Part shown: piece by piece, positions 7,574-16,074 of the stretch | Layout: every line of letters begins with the position of its first letter | Position numbering within the stretch: the stretch's first letter is position 1 | From: CAZVRZ01 sp964629965 | GTDB taxonomy: Bacteria > Chloroflexota > Anaerolineae > Anaerolineales > UBA4823 | Reading direction: 5' to 3' | Length of the DNA stretch: 34,905 nucleotides | Assembly (NCBI GenBank): GCA_964629965.1 | Contig: CAZVRZ010000050.1 | Coordinates: 1-34,905, forward strand | Notes under the pieces: model-generated | What the model saw: the letters and a program-made list of their open reading frames with translations, nothing else | Database searches by the model: none | Told to the model about the DNA's origin: nothing | Made by a program: the position numbers and the translations under genes

Positions 7574-10297
7574 ATGCCCAGCCAGGCGATCGTGTTTAAA
7601 GGGATCATCCTTCTCATTTCAACTTTAACGATACTGTTCGGCGCGGCTGCTGTCCTCCCTCTTCACATTGCGCTGTATCCGGCGCAAGATCAATTGGATG
7701 CAATAAAATACCAGGTGCGAGCGCAAGCCACGGCCGATCCCCAAGATAGTTCTGACCAGGTTGTGCTCTCTGCCACTGCCGGCTTCGAGGGCTTCAGCAA
7801 AGCCAACCGCTGGATTCCCATTCGCGTGCGCCTGGAAAACAACGGTCCCGATCAGAACGGCAGGATCGAGATCAAATTTAGCGAGTTCGATGCGGATAAA
7901 ACGGTTTATTCTTACCCCCTGGAACTGCCTGCGGCGGCGCGCAAAGAAGTGACCCTATATATCTATCTGCATGCTTATACTTCTCTGCTGCATGTTAATT
8001 ATGTTACCGGTCCCGATAAATCGCTGGCCAAGATCGACTTGCCGCTCAGCCTGGCAGGTGACGCCGATCTTCTCATCGGTGTGCTCACCGAGACCCCCTC
8101 GGCTTTCAACCTGCTTTCGCAGGTGCGCCCCGCCAGCGGCATCACCCGCTTGGCGTTCTTGAAATTGGAGGATATTCCCAGTTACGCCCACGCCCTGGCC
8201 TCCCTGGATATTTTATTCATTGCAAATATCGACACCGGCCCGCTGAGCAGCGCCCAGCGCCAGGCTCTGTCCGGCTGGGTCGCATCTGGAGGGCGCCTGG
8301 TGTTGACCGGAGGCGTCGATGCCCAGAAGACTGCATCCGCTTTCCTGGCTGGCTCCGAGGAAGGCGCACCGGCAGCCCAATCGCCGCATGAGCTGCTGCC
8401 CTTTATTCCCAACCCGGCAGCCCAATCGCTGCAGGTCACCGGCCTGCAGGATGCCGCTGCCGTTTCGTGTCTGGAAGCTTTGCAGGCCTTTGCCGGCAGC
8501 ACGATCGCCATCGATAATTCCCAAGGAGGGCTGGTCATCGCGGTCGGCCAGCCGGTCGAGAACGCCCACATCGTTCTGAGCGCAGATTTCGCTCCTGGCA
8601 CAGACCTCGCTCCTGGGGCAGATGTCGATCCAAGTACGGATGTCGCCTCGCAAAACCTTACCTCTCCTGTCGCCCTCGCCATCCGCAAAGAAGCAGGCTT
8701 TGGCGAAGTGATCTACCTGGCATTCGACCCGGCTGCCGCCTCCCTCAGCCAGTGGCGAGATATGCCTGCCTTTTATTACGCCCTGTTGGGATACGGGCTG
8801 CCACGCGCTTCCTGGGCGGACGGAGTAAGAGAAACATCGTCCGCTACCGATGCAGCCCAAAGCTTATCCGATCTGAGACTACCATCCATTTTTCTGATCG
8901 GTTGTTTCCTGGGTATATACGTACTGGCCCTTGGGCCGTTGAATTACCTTCTCTTGCGCCTGCTAAAGCGGCGTGAATTGGGCTGGCTGAGCATCCCGGC
9001 CATGGTGATCTTCTTCACCGTGTTGATCTTTATCTTCGGCAGCTTTTCGCGCGGATCTCAACCTACTTTAAATGAGTTTACCCTGGTGCAGGCTTTTCCA
9101 GGGGTCTCTGAAGCGCGCCTGGATGGGGTTATCGGGCTCTACTCTCCCAACCGGTCTACCTACAAAGTAAAGATCAACAATCCTTTCCTGATGCACTATC
9201 CCATTCAGAATAGTCGAGAGGCTTCTGTGCAGCAAGATGGAACCAGCGTCAGCCTGCCGGATATCCGCATCGATGTCAGCGGAGTAGAAACCGTATCTTT
9301 TGAGGGCAGCATCCCTGCCCCGCAGTTCTCGTCAACCCTGAAAGTTTCCACCAGCACCAGCACATCCCTGAAAGGCTCCATCTCCAACACCAGCAGCCTG
9401 GCCTTGCACGACACCGTGCTGCTTTATCCGGGGGGAGCACTGCGTATGAACGATTTTCTCCCAGGCGAAACCCGTAATATCGATGTGAACATCCAAAGTG
9501 GCCAGGCCAACAATGATGGCAATGCCCGCCCTTATCCCTACAATGGAATTGGCAGCATTAATCCCACCAATTCATCTTCGTATTACGGTTATGATACCAC
9601 CTCCGAGGATATCCTGGGCACAGCCTCTTTCTATGATGATCGAGAAATTTACCGCCGCTACCAGTGGATTTCGGCCATCTCGCAGTTATATGCAACTGGC
9701 GGCGATCGCCAATCCAGCTATTACCTGGTTGGCTGGAGCGATCAGAGTCTTTCAAACATACAGCTATATCGAGGATTGACCCCGGGTACGGGGTCGCCGG
9801 GTACGGGGTCGCCGGGTACGGGGTCAATCCCCATTCCCTATAAAAGCGAAAGTACCGCCATGGTTGTCTTCCAGCTTGAAGAACCGCAATTTGAGCTGGT
9901 TGGCAACCGCCTGCGTATCATACCGATCATGTTCCAATGGAAGCCAATGGCCACCAGCAGCGATACGGCCGGCCCATACAATACCTATTTATACACGGAT
10001 GTCGATTTTGCGATCGAGTTCACTCCCACCTTCCCGGTCGAGTTTTCCTCGGTGCACTCCCTCACCCTGCATATGGACAGCTACGGAAATACCGGCCTGA
10101 TCACTGCCGCAGAGGTCTACCTGTGGAATTTTGAAGAAGGAGCCTGGGATAAACAAACGGTCTATTGGGGCGACAATACCATCAAAAACGCGGCTCAACT
10201 TGTAGACACCAACGGCGCGATCCGCATTCGGATCGTCAGCACCCAAAGTTATCTGCAACTTGAGCGAGCAGATTTCACCTTATGGGTCAATCGCTGA
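7574..10297 (+). CDS. Large membrane protein with amidotransferase-like domain, ABC-operon partner
   Basis: A 907-aa protein not assigned to a named family. It has an N-terminal membrane segment or signal anchor (residues about 8-35), an extracellular beta-rich region, then a class I glutamine-amidotransferase-like fold at about 165-270 (LIGVLTE, LDILFIANID, WVASGGRLVLTGG) with no catalytic Cys-His apparent. Two membrane helices follow at about 440-500 (GIYVLALGPLNYLLLRLLKR and VIFFTVLIFIFGSF), then a long beta-rich C-terminal domain. The same design occurs in proteins encoded beside ABC-2 exporters and MoxR/vWA genes. AGGAG (7562-7566) fixes the ATG. Two oddities are present: hexapeptide repeats near residues 337-360 and a palindromic insert at 9773-9830. 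The likely role is an envelope accessory to the downstream transporter. Confidence 0.8.
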   Translation: MPSQAIVFKGIILLISTLTILFGAAAVLPLHIALYPAQDQLDAIKYQVRAQATADPQDSSDQVVLSATAGFEGFSKANRWIPIRVRLENNGPDQNGRIEIKFSEFDADKTVYSYPLELPAAARKEVTLYIYLHAYTSLLHVNYVTGPDKSLAKIDLPLSLAGDADLLIGVLTETPSAFNLLSQVRPASGITRLAFLKLEDIPSYAHALASLDILFIANIDTGPLSSAQRQALSGWVASGGRLVLTGGVDAQKTASAFLAGSEEGAPAAQSPHELLPFIPNPAAQSLQVTGLQDAAAVSCLEALQAFAGSTIAIDNSQGGLVIAVGQPVENAHIVLSADFAPGTDLAPGADVDPSTDVASQNLTSPVALAIRKEAGFGEVIYLAFDPAAASLSQWRDMPAFYYALLGYGLPRASWADGVRETSSATDAAQSLSDLRLPSIFLIGCFLGIYVLALGPLNYLLLRLLKRRELGWLSIPAMVIFFTVLIFIFGSFSRGSQPTLNEFTLVQAFPGVSEARLDGVIGLYSPNRSTYKVKINNPFLMHYPIQNSREASVQQDGTSVSLPDIRIDVSGVETVSFEGSIPAPQFSSTLKVSTSTSTSLKGSISNTSSLALHDTVLLYPGGALRMNDFLPGETRNIDVNIQSGQANNDGNARPYPYNGIGSINPTNSSSYYGYDTTSEDILGTASFYDDREIYRRYQWISAISQLYATGGDRQSSYYLVGWSDQSLSNIQLYRGLTPGTGSPGTGSPGTGSIPIPYKSESTAMVVFQLEEPQFELVGNRLRIIPIMFQWKPMATSSDTAGPYNTYLYTDVDFAIEFTPTFPVEFSSVHSLTLHMDSYGNTGLITAAEVYLWNFEEGAWDKQTVYWGDNTIKNAAQLVDTNGAIRIRIVSTQSYLQLERADFTLWVNR
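8369..8429. repeat. 16-bp direct repeat at 45-bp spacing
   Basis: CCGGCAGCCCAATCGC occurs at 8369-8384 and again at 8414-8429, exactly 45 bp apart, giving PAAQS twice in the protein. The segment between them begins CCGCATGAGCTG, a 12-mer also found in the HDAC-gene element near 27280-27394 (other strand) and, with one change, in the ABC ATPase element. Confidence 0.55.
8584..8655. repeat. Imperfect 18-bp tandem repeat encoding D-x-x-P-x-x hexapeptides
   Basis: About four degenerate 18-bp units encode DFAPGT, DLAPGA, DVDPST and DVASQN in succession. They lie in a loop between the amidotransferase-like domain and the conserved KEAGFGEVIYLAFDP segment, so they look like an expanded linker. Confidence 0.5.
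9773..9830. repeat. 58-bp perfect-ended palindromic element with 15-bp tandem core
   Basis: The 11-bp arms GGATTGACCCC (9773-9783) and GGGGTCAATCC (9820-9830) are perfect inverted repeats. Between them a 15-bp unit, GGGTACGGGGTCGCC, is repeated 2.8 times (9784-9825). It is translated as PGTGS repeats without breaking the gene. The GGTAC apex recalls the GTAC-loop family elsewhere in the window. Confidence 0.75.
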
Positions 10298-10338
10298 TCG
10301 TTCTATTATGAAAGGCATGGTGAACTACGGCAGCGATC

Positions 10339-11454
10339 ATTGAGATCAAAGATCTGAGCAAGCAATACTGGGGACGCAGCACTGTCAAAGCTGTGGATGG
10401 GTTGAACCTGGCCGTCGAGGAAGGCGATATCTTTGGCTTCGTAGGGCCGAACGGCGCCGGCAAAACCAGCACCATCCGCATCATGGCGACGCTGCTCCAG
10501 GCTACCCGGGGCGATATCCTGGTGGCCGGTCATTCGGTGCGCCGCCAATCTCGGGAAGTTCGCCGGGTGATCGGTTACATGCCAGATTTCTTCGGCGTTT
10601 ATGGCGACATGCTGGTGTGGGAATACCTGGACTTCTTCGGCGCCTGTTACGACCTGGACCCGGCAAAACGCTCTACCCTGATCAACGATCTGCTGGAGCT
10701 GGTTGACCTGAGCCACCGGCGCAACGATCCGGTCGAAGGATTGTCGCGCGGCATGAAGCAGCGTTTGAGCCTGGCACGCACCCTGATCCACGATCCCCAG
10801 GTGCTCATCCTGGATGAGCCGGCTTCCGGGTTGGATCCACGCGCCAGGGTCGAGATTCGCGAATTGCTGGTTGAACTGGCCCACATGGGTAAGACGATCT
10901 TCTTCTCCACCCATATCCTGGCAGATGTGGCCGAAATTTGCACGCACGTGGGCATCATCGAAGCCGGAAAGCTGGTGGCATCGGGGAGCCTGGAAGAACT
11001 GCAGATGCTCGTCATGCCACATCGAGTCGTTCAAATCACGTTGGTCGATCCCCAAACCACCATTGACCTGGAGGACATTTCGAGATCACTGAGCGTCAGC
11101 CCAGGCGTTCTCAATGTGCGGATCAGCGCTCAACACACGGCGCCGTACTCGGCCCCGCCGTACCCGGCGGAAGCCCCATCGCCGAGCGTAGAGACGCATG
11201 AGCTGGATACAGCTCCTCTTGCGTCTCCGGCAGCCACAGACCTGGAAACCGCGCAAATCAGTGATTTGAACCACCCTTCGCCCCATCAGGTGCTCCGCCA
11301 TCGCCTGGAAATCGACTTCCAGGGGGATGACCAGGCCTTGTCTGGCCTGCTCGCTCACCTGTTGGCGCAAGGCATTCCAGTGCTGCATTTCAGCGAAGAC
11401 AGCCGAGATCTGGAAAGTGTTTTCATGCGCGCTACCAAAGGAATGGTCACATGA
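10339..11454 (+). CDS. ABC-2 type transporter ATP-binding protein
   Basis: Energises export with the permease that follows. The nucleotide-binding domain is complete: Walker A GPNGAGKT, signature LSRGMKQRLSLART, Walker B LILDEPASGLD and switch histidine in FFSTHILADV. The domain's first strand, IIEIKDLSKQYW, is encoded from 10336, but this frame has no ATG, GTG or TTG between the in-frame stop at 10321 and GTG 10393, which would cut off that strand. The start given is ATT at 10339; an indel near 10323 would instead join the frame to ATG 10317. After residue about 250 comes a C-terminal substrate/regulatory region interrupted by a palindromic Ala/Pro-rich insert (11141-11227). The gene's end overlaps the permease ATG by 4 bp. 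Confidence 0.9.
   Translation: MEIKDLSKQYWGRSTVKAVDGLNLAVEEGDIFGFVGPNGAGKTSTIRIMATLLQATRGDILVAGHSVRRQSREVRRVIGYMPDFFGVYGDMLVWEYLDFFGACYDLDPAKRSTLINDLLELVDLSHRRNDPVEGLSRGMKQRLSLARTLIHDPQVLILDEPASGLDPRARVEIRELLVELAHMGKTIFFSTHILADVAEICTHVGIIEAGKLVASGSLEELQMLVMPHRVVQITLVDPQTTIDLEDISRSLSVSPGVLNVRISAQHTAPYSAPPYPAEAPSPSVETHELDTAPLASPAATDLETAQISDLNHPSPHQVLRHRLEIDFQGDDQALSGLLAHLLAQGIPVLHFSEDSRDLESVFMRATKGMVT
11141..11227. repeat. TACC/TACT-loop palindromic element inside the ABC ATPase gene
   Basis: Three hairpins follow one another: GCCG-TACT-CGGC (11142-11153), CCGCCG-TACC-CGGCGG (11155-11170, perfect), and a larger one at 11191-11227 with stem GAGACGCA/TGCGTCTC around GAGCTG-GATA-CAGCTC. The last is preceded by GT, giving the GTAGAG end. 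It encodes APYSAPPYPAEAPSPS and then VETHELDTAPLAS in frame. Confidence 0.8.
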
Positions 11455-12383
11455 AGCTGGCCCAATTATTTCGCAAGCCGGTGCGGATCAACCCGGTTGT
11501 ATTGAAAGAGATGCGCGCGCGCATGCGCGGAGGTCGCACTCATATCATAATTACCATCTACCTGCTCTTCCTGGCAGGCCTCATCGGGATCGTATACCTG
11601 GCTTATTCGACCAATGAGAACGCCTCTGTGACAGCCAGCGATATCCAGATCTTAGGCAAGAGCATATTCGGTTCTGTCGTTGCCTTAGAAATGGTAATGG
11701 TGGCGTTTTTGTCGCCGGCTCTGACCGCAGGCGCCATTTCTGCCGAGCGAGAGCGCCAAACTTACGACTTGCTGCGCACTACGTTGCTGCCGGCGAGATC
11801 GCTGGTGAACGGCAAGCTATTCTCCGCCATGTCCTTTATCATCATCCTGCTATTCGTGGGCTTTCCGCTGCAAAGCCTGGCTTTATGGTTGGGAGGCGTT
11901 TCGGTCGCAGAGGTGCTCATCTCTTTCTTGCTGCTGGTGATCACCGCCTTGACCTTCAGCGTGCTGGGTTTATTTGTTTCCAGCTTCATGAAAAATACCC
12001 TGGCCTCCACCGTGATCAGCTACATCTTGTCGATCCTATCGATATTCGGCCTCCCCTTTCTCTTCATCATCACATTGATCTTCATCGGGATCGTCTCTTC
12101 CTCGAATGTCTATGGCTTAAGCCAGTTCCAGCAGAACGTACTTGAACTCGTCCTTTATATTGTTGGATATATCCTGGTCTGCCTCAACCCGCTTGCAGCC
12201 GCCATTGCCAGCGAAGTCATGTTGGTCAGCGAGCAAAGCGTTTGGTTCGCCACAATACCACTCTCGAACGGCTGGAAGTTCCCCGTGATTGGGCCATGGA
12301 TCATCTTTACCGTCGCATTTCTGCTGATCAACCTGGTCTTCATCATGTTAAGCATTCGCTTCGTCCGTCGGGTAGAACGATAG
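11451..12383 (+). CDS. ABC-2 type transporter permease
   Basis: A 310-aa integral membrane protein with about six hydrophobic segments. After a basic N-terminus (PVVLKEMRARMRGGRTH) the first helix is at residues about 32-54; others lie near 78-100, 124-148, 154-180, 188-220 and 238-262, with a last one before the end. The block AISAERERQTYDLLRTTLLP between the second and third helices is the coupling region typical of ABC-2 exporters. The ATG overlaps the ATPase stop (ATGA), so the two form one transporter. The substrate is unknown; the surrounding envelope proteins suggest a surface polymer, lipid or protein. Confidence 0.9.
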   Translation: MKLAQLFRKPVRINPVVLKEMRARMRGGRTHIIITIYLLFLAGLIGIVYLAYSTNENASVTASDIQILGKSIFGSVVALEMVMVAFLSPALTAGAISAERERQTYDLLRTTLLPARSLVNGKLFSAMSFIIILLFVGFPLQSLALWLGGVSVAEVLISFLLLVITALTFSVLGLFVSSFMKNTLASTVISYILSILSIFGLPFLFIITLIFIGIVSSSNVYGLSQFQQNVLELVLYIVGYILVCLNPLAAAIASEVMLVSEQSVWFATIPLSNGWKFPVIGPWIIFTVAFLLINLVFIMLSIRFVRRVER

Positions 12384-12408
12384 AGAGCCGCCTGAACTGA
12401 AAAGAATT

Positions 12409-14067
12409 ATGAACACCGAGCTTGAAACCATCCTGACCCAATGGAACATCTGGTACCGGCTGCGGCGGGCCATTGACTGGGGTATGCGTGGCCTGCTGTT
12501 TGGCCTGACAATGGCACTCGGCCTGGCAGCGGCTTCCACCCTGCGTGGTTTGCTGGTGAGAGCAGAATTTACGATCCTGGTCGCGGCTCTTGCCCTGGGC
12601 AGCCTGTCGGCAGCGATTGTGGCCGGCCTATTGTGGCGCGTCGACCGCCAACGACTAGCTCGTTTCTTTGACCTGCACTTCCACTTGAAAGAGCGCATCT
12701 CCACCGCGTTGGAGCTAAGTGTAGAACCGCATCCCGCGCCGTACTCGGCCGCGCCGTACTCGGCGCAAGCGCCCAGTCCAGCGGCCGGCATCATCCAGGC
12801 ACAACACCTCGATGCCGTTGCCGCCGCTCGCCAGGTCAATCCTGGATGGCGCTTTTTCTGGCAGATCACGCGCCCTCAGGTGCTGTTGGCAGCTATATTG
12901 ATCGCAGCGACCGCTGTCGTTTCGATCTTCGGCGGGCCGCTTTTCGAACGCGCCACCCAGCGGCGTGTAGTGCAGCAAGCCGTGCAAGCCGAGATCGAAG
13001 CGCTTGAAGTGCTGCTGGGCGAGATCGAAGCCAATCCCTATCTAACCGAAGACCAAAAAGAAGTTTTGAACGAGGAGCTTGAGAAAACGATCCAGCAATT
13101 GCAAGGAGCAGAGACCACCGAACAGGCCGTGGCGGCCCTCACTTCTGCAGAGAATGAGCTGGAGCAGATAGCACAGCAAAACCCCTTCGATCCAGCGGCT
13201 CAACAGCAAGCCCAGGCATTGCAAGAGGCCGGAAACTCGCTGCTACAAGGAGAAGAGGGCGGGCCGCTCGAATCTTTTGCTCAAAACCTGGCCGAGGGAG
13301 ATATCCTAGGCGCGGCCCAAGACCTGCAAAACCTGGACCTGGAAAACATGAGCACCGAGGAACTGGCTGCCCTGGCAGAACAATTGGAGGCTCTGGCCGA
13401 TTCGCTGGTCAACACCAATCCAGAGCTGGCACAGTCGCTGCAGCAGGCGGCAGAAGCGCTGCGCAGCGGCGATACCCAGGCCGCCCAGCAGGCCCTGGGA
13501 CAGGCATCGCAATCCCTCTCCGCTGCTGCCCAGAGCATCCAGCAGGCCGGTGCCGTCCAGCAAGCGCAGGTCGGAGCAGCTTCCGGGCAAGAACGCATCA
13601 TCCAGGCCGGGCAAAACGCTCAAAACCTGGAGCAAGGCCAGCCAGGTGCGGGTCAAGGACAGGGTGCGGGACAGTCGCCAGGGCAAGGACAATCTGGCGG
13701 TTCGGGTGCGGGCAGTGGTCAAAGCAGCGGCAGTGAAGGCCAGGGACCAGAAGCGGGTAATGATCCCATCTCGCAGAACAATAAACCCGGCGACGGCGGC
13801 CTGAGCCAATACGAGCCAGTCTATGCCCCTACCCATCTTGGCGGCAGCGGCGGCGAAGAAGTGATCTTGCCGGGCAGCGATCAGCCGGGCGGGGATGTGA
13901 CCGGACTGAGCAACACCAGCCCCGGCGATGAAAACCCCAGTACCGTTCCCTACGTGGATGTCTTCCCTTCCTATGTCGAGGCCTATCGCCAGGCGATCGA
14001 GAACGGGCAGGTTCCACCTGCCTTGCGCTCGTTAGTAAAAAAATATTTCAGTTCCCTTGAACCTTGA
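12409..14067 (+). CDS. Membrane-anchored coiled-coil, Gln/Gly-rich protein
   Basis: A 552-aa protein I cannot name. It has two N-terminal membrane helices (about 24-45 and 53-75), an insert-like APYSAAPYSAQ stretch, a third helix near 160-180, and then a long charged and Gln-rich helical region (about 190-390) predicted to be coiled coil. This is followed by a Gly/Gln/Ser low-complexity linker (405-455) and a C-terminal segment ending VPPALRSLVKKYFSSLEP. The arrangement resembles DUF4175-type proteins found next to MoxR and vWA genes. The helical part probably lies outside the membrane and may be a partner or substrate of the MoxR system encoded next. The ATG at 12409 has no good Shine-Dalgarno, but it lies 25 bp after the permease stop. 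Confidence 0.8.
   Translation: MNTELETILTQWNIWYRLRRAIDWGMRGLLFGLTMALGLAAASTLRGLLVRAEFTILVAALALGSLSAAIVAGLLWRVDRQRLARFFDLHFHLKERISTALELSVEPHPAPYSAAPYSAQAPSPAAGIIQAQHLDAVAAARQVNPGWRFFWQITRPQVLLAAILIAATAVVSIFGGPLFERATQRRVVQQAVQAEIEALEVLLGEIEANPYLTEDQKEVLNEELEKTIQQLQGAETTEQAVAALTSAENELEQIAQQNPFDPAAQQQAQALQEAGNSLLQGEEGGPLESFAQNLAEGDILGAAQDLQNLDLENMSTEELAALAEQLEALADSLVNTNPELAQSLQQAAEALRSGDTQAAQQALGQASQSLSAAAQSIQQAGAVQQAQVGAASGQERIIQAGQNAQNLEQGQPGAGQGQGAGQSPGQGQSGGSGAGSGQSSGSEGQGPEAGNDPISQNNKPGDGGLSQYEPVYAPTHLGGSGGEEVILPGSDQPGGDVTGLSNTSPGDENPSTVPYVDVFPSYVEAYRQAIENGQVPPALRSLVKKYFSSLEP
12721..12770. repeat. TACT-loop palindromic element in the coiled-coil protein gene
   Basis: It begins GTAGAACCGC, one base from the GTAGAG(C/A)CGC end seen elsewhere. 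Two hairpin cores follow: CGCCG-TACT-CGGC and GCGCCG-TACT-CGGCGC (12751-12766, perfect). The reading frame gives PAPYSAAPYSAQ. Confidence 0.75.
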
Positions 14068-14107
14068 TTTAAATCCGCAGTTCATTACCGTCCGTGAGGA
14101 GTGTGCC

Positions 14108-15103
14108 ATGACATCAACAGAGCAATCAACCAGCCAGTTCCGAGAAATGGCTGCCGCCATCGAAACACAGGTTGGTGCGGTGATCGTTGGACAGCATGAG
14201 GTGGTCAGGTATGTGCTGGTCAGCATCCTGGCGGGCGGGCACGTGTTATTGGAAGGCGTGCCCGGGCTAGGAAAGACCATGTTGATCCGCACATTGGGAC
14301 AGGTGCTGGATCTCAAATTCTCTCGCATTCAATTCACCCCCGACCTGATGCCTGCCGATATCACCGGCACCGAGATCCTGGTCGATCAGGATGGGCGGCG
14401 TGAGTTTCGCTTCCAGCCGGGGCCGATCTTCGCCAACCTGGTGCTGGCGGACGAGATCAACCGCGCCACCCCCAAGACACAATCAGCCCTGCTTGAAGCC
14501 ATGCAGGAACAGACCGTCACTGTTGCCGATAACACCTACCAGCTCGAGCAGCCTTTCTTCGTACTGGCTACGCAGAATCCACTGGAAATGGAAGGCACTT
14601 ATCCCCTGCCAGAAGCGCAGCTCGATCGCTTCTTTTTCAAGGTCAACGTTCCCTATCCTTCCACTGAAGACCTGGTGCAGATCCTGGCCCGCACCACCGG
14701 TGAGCAATCTGCCCAGGCCAGGCATGCTGCCAGCGGCGCCAATATCCTGACGATGCGCTCTTTAGTCCGCCAGACGCCCATCGCCTCGCATGTGAACGAA
14801 TACGCCGCTCGCCTGGTTGTAGCCACCCACCCCGACCATCCCAGCGCTCCCCCGCTGGTCAAGAAGTTCGTGCGCTATGGCTCTTCGCCACGCGGCGCCC
14901 AGGCTTTGATCCTGGGCGCCAAGGTGACCGCCCTGCTCGCCGGGCGGTTTAACGTGGCTTATGATGATATCAAAGCCATCGCATCGGCTGCCTTGCGCCA
15001 TCGCCTGCTGCTAAATTTTGAAGGCCTGGCAGAAGGCATTCGCACCGACCAGATCATCCAGGAATTGGTAGCCCAGGTTCCTCTGGGGGCTACCCTGGGG
15101 TAA
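14108..15103 (+). CDS. MoxR family AAA+ ATPase
   Basis: A 331-aa cytoplasmic AAA+ chaperone. It has Walker A GVPGLGKT, Walker B VLADEINRATPKTQSALLEAMQE, the sensor-1 stretch FFVLATQNPLEMEGTYPLPEAQLDRF, and a C-terminal lid with SPRGAQALILGAK. MoxR ATPases remodel or load metals into vWA-domain partners; the partners here are probably the DUF58 and vWA proteins encoded immediately downstream. The start is ATG 14108, supported by AGGAG about 8 nt upstream; the frame remains open back to 14057, overlapping the previous gene, but that part is not conserved. A second MoxR gene, in a separate cassette, lies at 31313-32260. Confidence 0.95.
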   Translation: MTSTEQSTSQFREMAAAIETQVGAVIVGQHEVVRYVLVSILAGGHVLLEGVPGLGKTMLIRTLGQVLDLKFSRIQFTPDLMPADITGTEILVDQDGRREFRFQPGPIFANLVLADEINRATPKTQSALLEAMQEQTVTVADNTYQLEQPFFVLATQNPLEMEGTYPLPEAQLDRFFFKVNVPYPSTEDLVQILARTTGEQSAQARHAASGANILTMRSLVRQTPIASHVNEYAARLVVATHPDHPSAPPLVKKFVRYGSSPRGAQALILGAKVTALLAGRFNVAYDDIKAIASAALRHRLLLNFEGLAEGIRTDQIIQELVAQVPLGATLG

Positions 15104-15123
15104 ACCCTTGATCGATTGCTTGC

Positions 15124-16074
15124 ATGTTATTTGACGAATCTACTCTACGCAAGTTGAACCAGATAACCCTGGTCGCAGCGCGTGTGCGTGCCGGGGTTAT
15201 GAAGGGCGAACGCCGCTCAACGCGCCGCGGCACGAGCATCGAATTCGCCGATTATCGCGACTACGTTCCAGGCGACGATCTACGCCGCCTGGATTGGAAC
15301 ATCTACGCCCGGCTAGACCGTCCCTTCATCAAGCTGCTTGAAGAGGAGGAAGACCTGAGCGTGCATATCTTGCTGGACGCATCTCGCTCCATGGATTGGG
15401 GCCTATCCCAAGATCCGCATGGTGGCGACCAACACAAGTTTCGCTATGCACAACGCCTGGCTGGTGCCCTGGGCGCCATCGCCCTAGGCGCCGGTGACCG
15501 GCTGGCGATCTCGGCCTTGCATTCGCCGACGGCCCCGAGCACCATGATCGATCAGTCAAAACGCCTGCAGCCGACGGCCCCTGCATCTATATCCAAACTT
15601 TCTTTGCGCGGCTCGCACAACCTGTTTCGCCTTTTATCCTACCTGGAAACGCTCCAGCCAACCGGGCAGGTCGATTTGCCGCGCGCCCTTCGTGATTATT
15701 CGCTAGCCGCCATGCGGCCGGGATTGGCTTTCTTGATCTCCGACCTCTTCACCACGGATGATTACTTCGGCGGCTTGAACCAGCTTGTTGGGCGGGGATA
15801 CGAGGTCACTGTGCTGCACGTGCTTTGCCCGGAGGAGCTCGATCCGCCGCTGTCCGGCGATCTGCGCCTGGTCGATATCGAAAGCGGGAGCGTCCAGGAA
15901 GTTTCCCTGGATGCCGACCTGCGCGACCTCTATCGCAACCGGCTGCATTCCTGGCAAAACGATATTCGTCAAGAATGCCAGCGCCGGGGTATCCGCTATA
16001 TTCCAGTGAGCACCGCCCTGCCTTGGGATCAGTTCGTGCTCTTCGAGATGCGCAAAGCAGGAGTGGTGAAATAA
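15124..16074 (+). CDS. DUF58 domain protein (vWA-like fold)
   Basis: A 316-aa cytoplasmic DUF58 protein. The conserved block STRRGTSIEFADYRDYVPGD and DLRRLDWNIYARLDRPFIK at residues about 30-75 is diagnostic, and it is followed by a vWA-like metal-site motif LLDASRSMDWG. DUF58 genes almost always accompany moxR, and this one begins 20 bp after it. It ends TAATG, sharing one base with the next gene's start. Residues about 136-152 (PSTMIDQSKRLQPTA) are encoded by a 45-bp element also found in the epimerase gene and absent from the usual DUF58 layout. The rest of the domain appears intact. Confidence 0.93.
   Translation: MLFDESTLRKLNQITLVAARVRAGVMKGERRSTRRGTSIEFADYRDYVPGDDLRRLDWNIYARLDRPFIKLLEEEEDLSVHILLDASRSMDWGLSQDPHGGDQHKFRYAQRLAGALGAIALGAGDRLAISALHSPTAPSTMIDQSKRLQPTAPASISKLSLRGSHNLFRLLSYLETLQPTGQVDLPRALRDYSLAAMRPGLAFLISDLFTTDDYFGGLNQLVGRGYEVTVLHVLCPEELDPPLSGDLRLVDIESGSVQEVSLDADLRDLYRNRLHSWQNDIRQECQRRGIRYIPVSTALPWDQFVLFEMRKAGVVK
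15525..15581. repeat. 45-bp coding element, copy 1 (DUF58 gene)
   Basis: A 12-bp direct repeat GCCGACGGCCCC (15525-15536 and 15570-15581) brackets the element at 45-bp spacing. Positions 15531-15581 match 20487-20537 in the epimerase gene at 49 of 51 bases. Here GGCCCC begins at codon position 3 and the element is read as PSTMIDQSKRLQPTA. Confidence 0.85.

Noticed and set aside
11451..12383. Any mini-element in the two permease coding cores
   Set aside because: I looked for GTAC-loop hairpins in the membrane domains and saw none, as expected if insertions there would be lethal to function.
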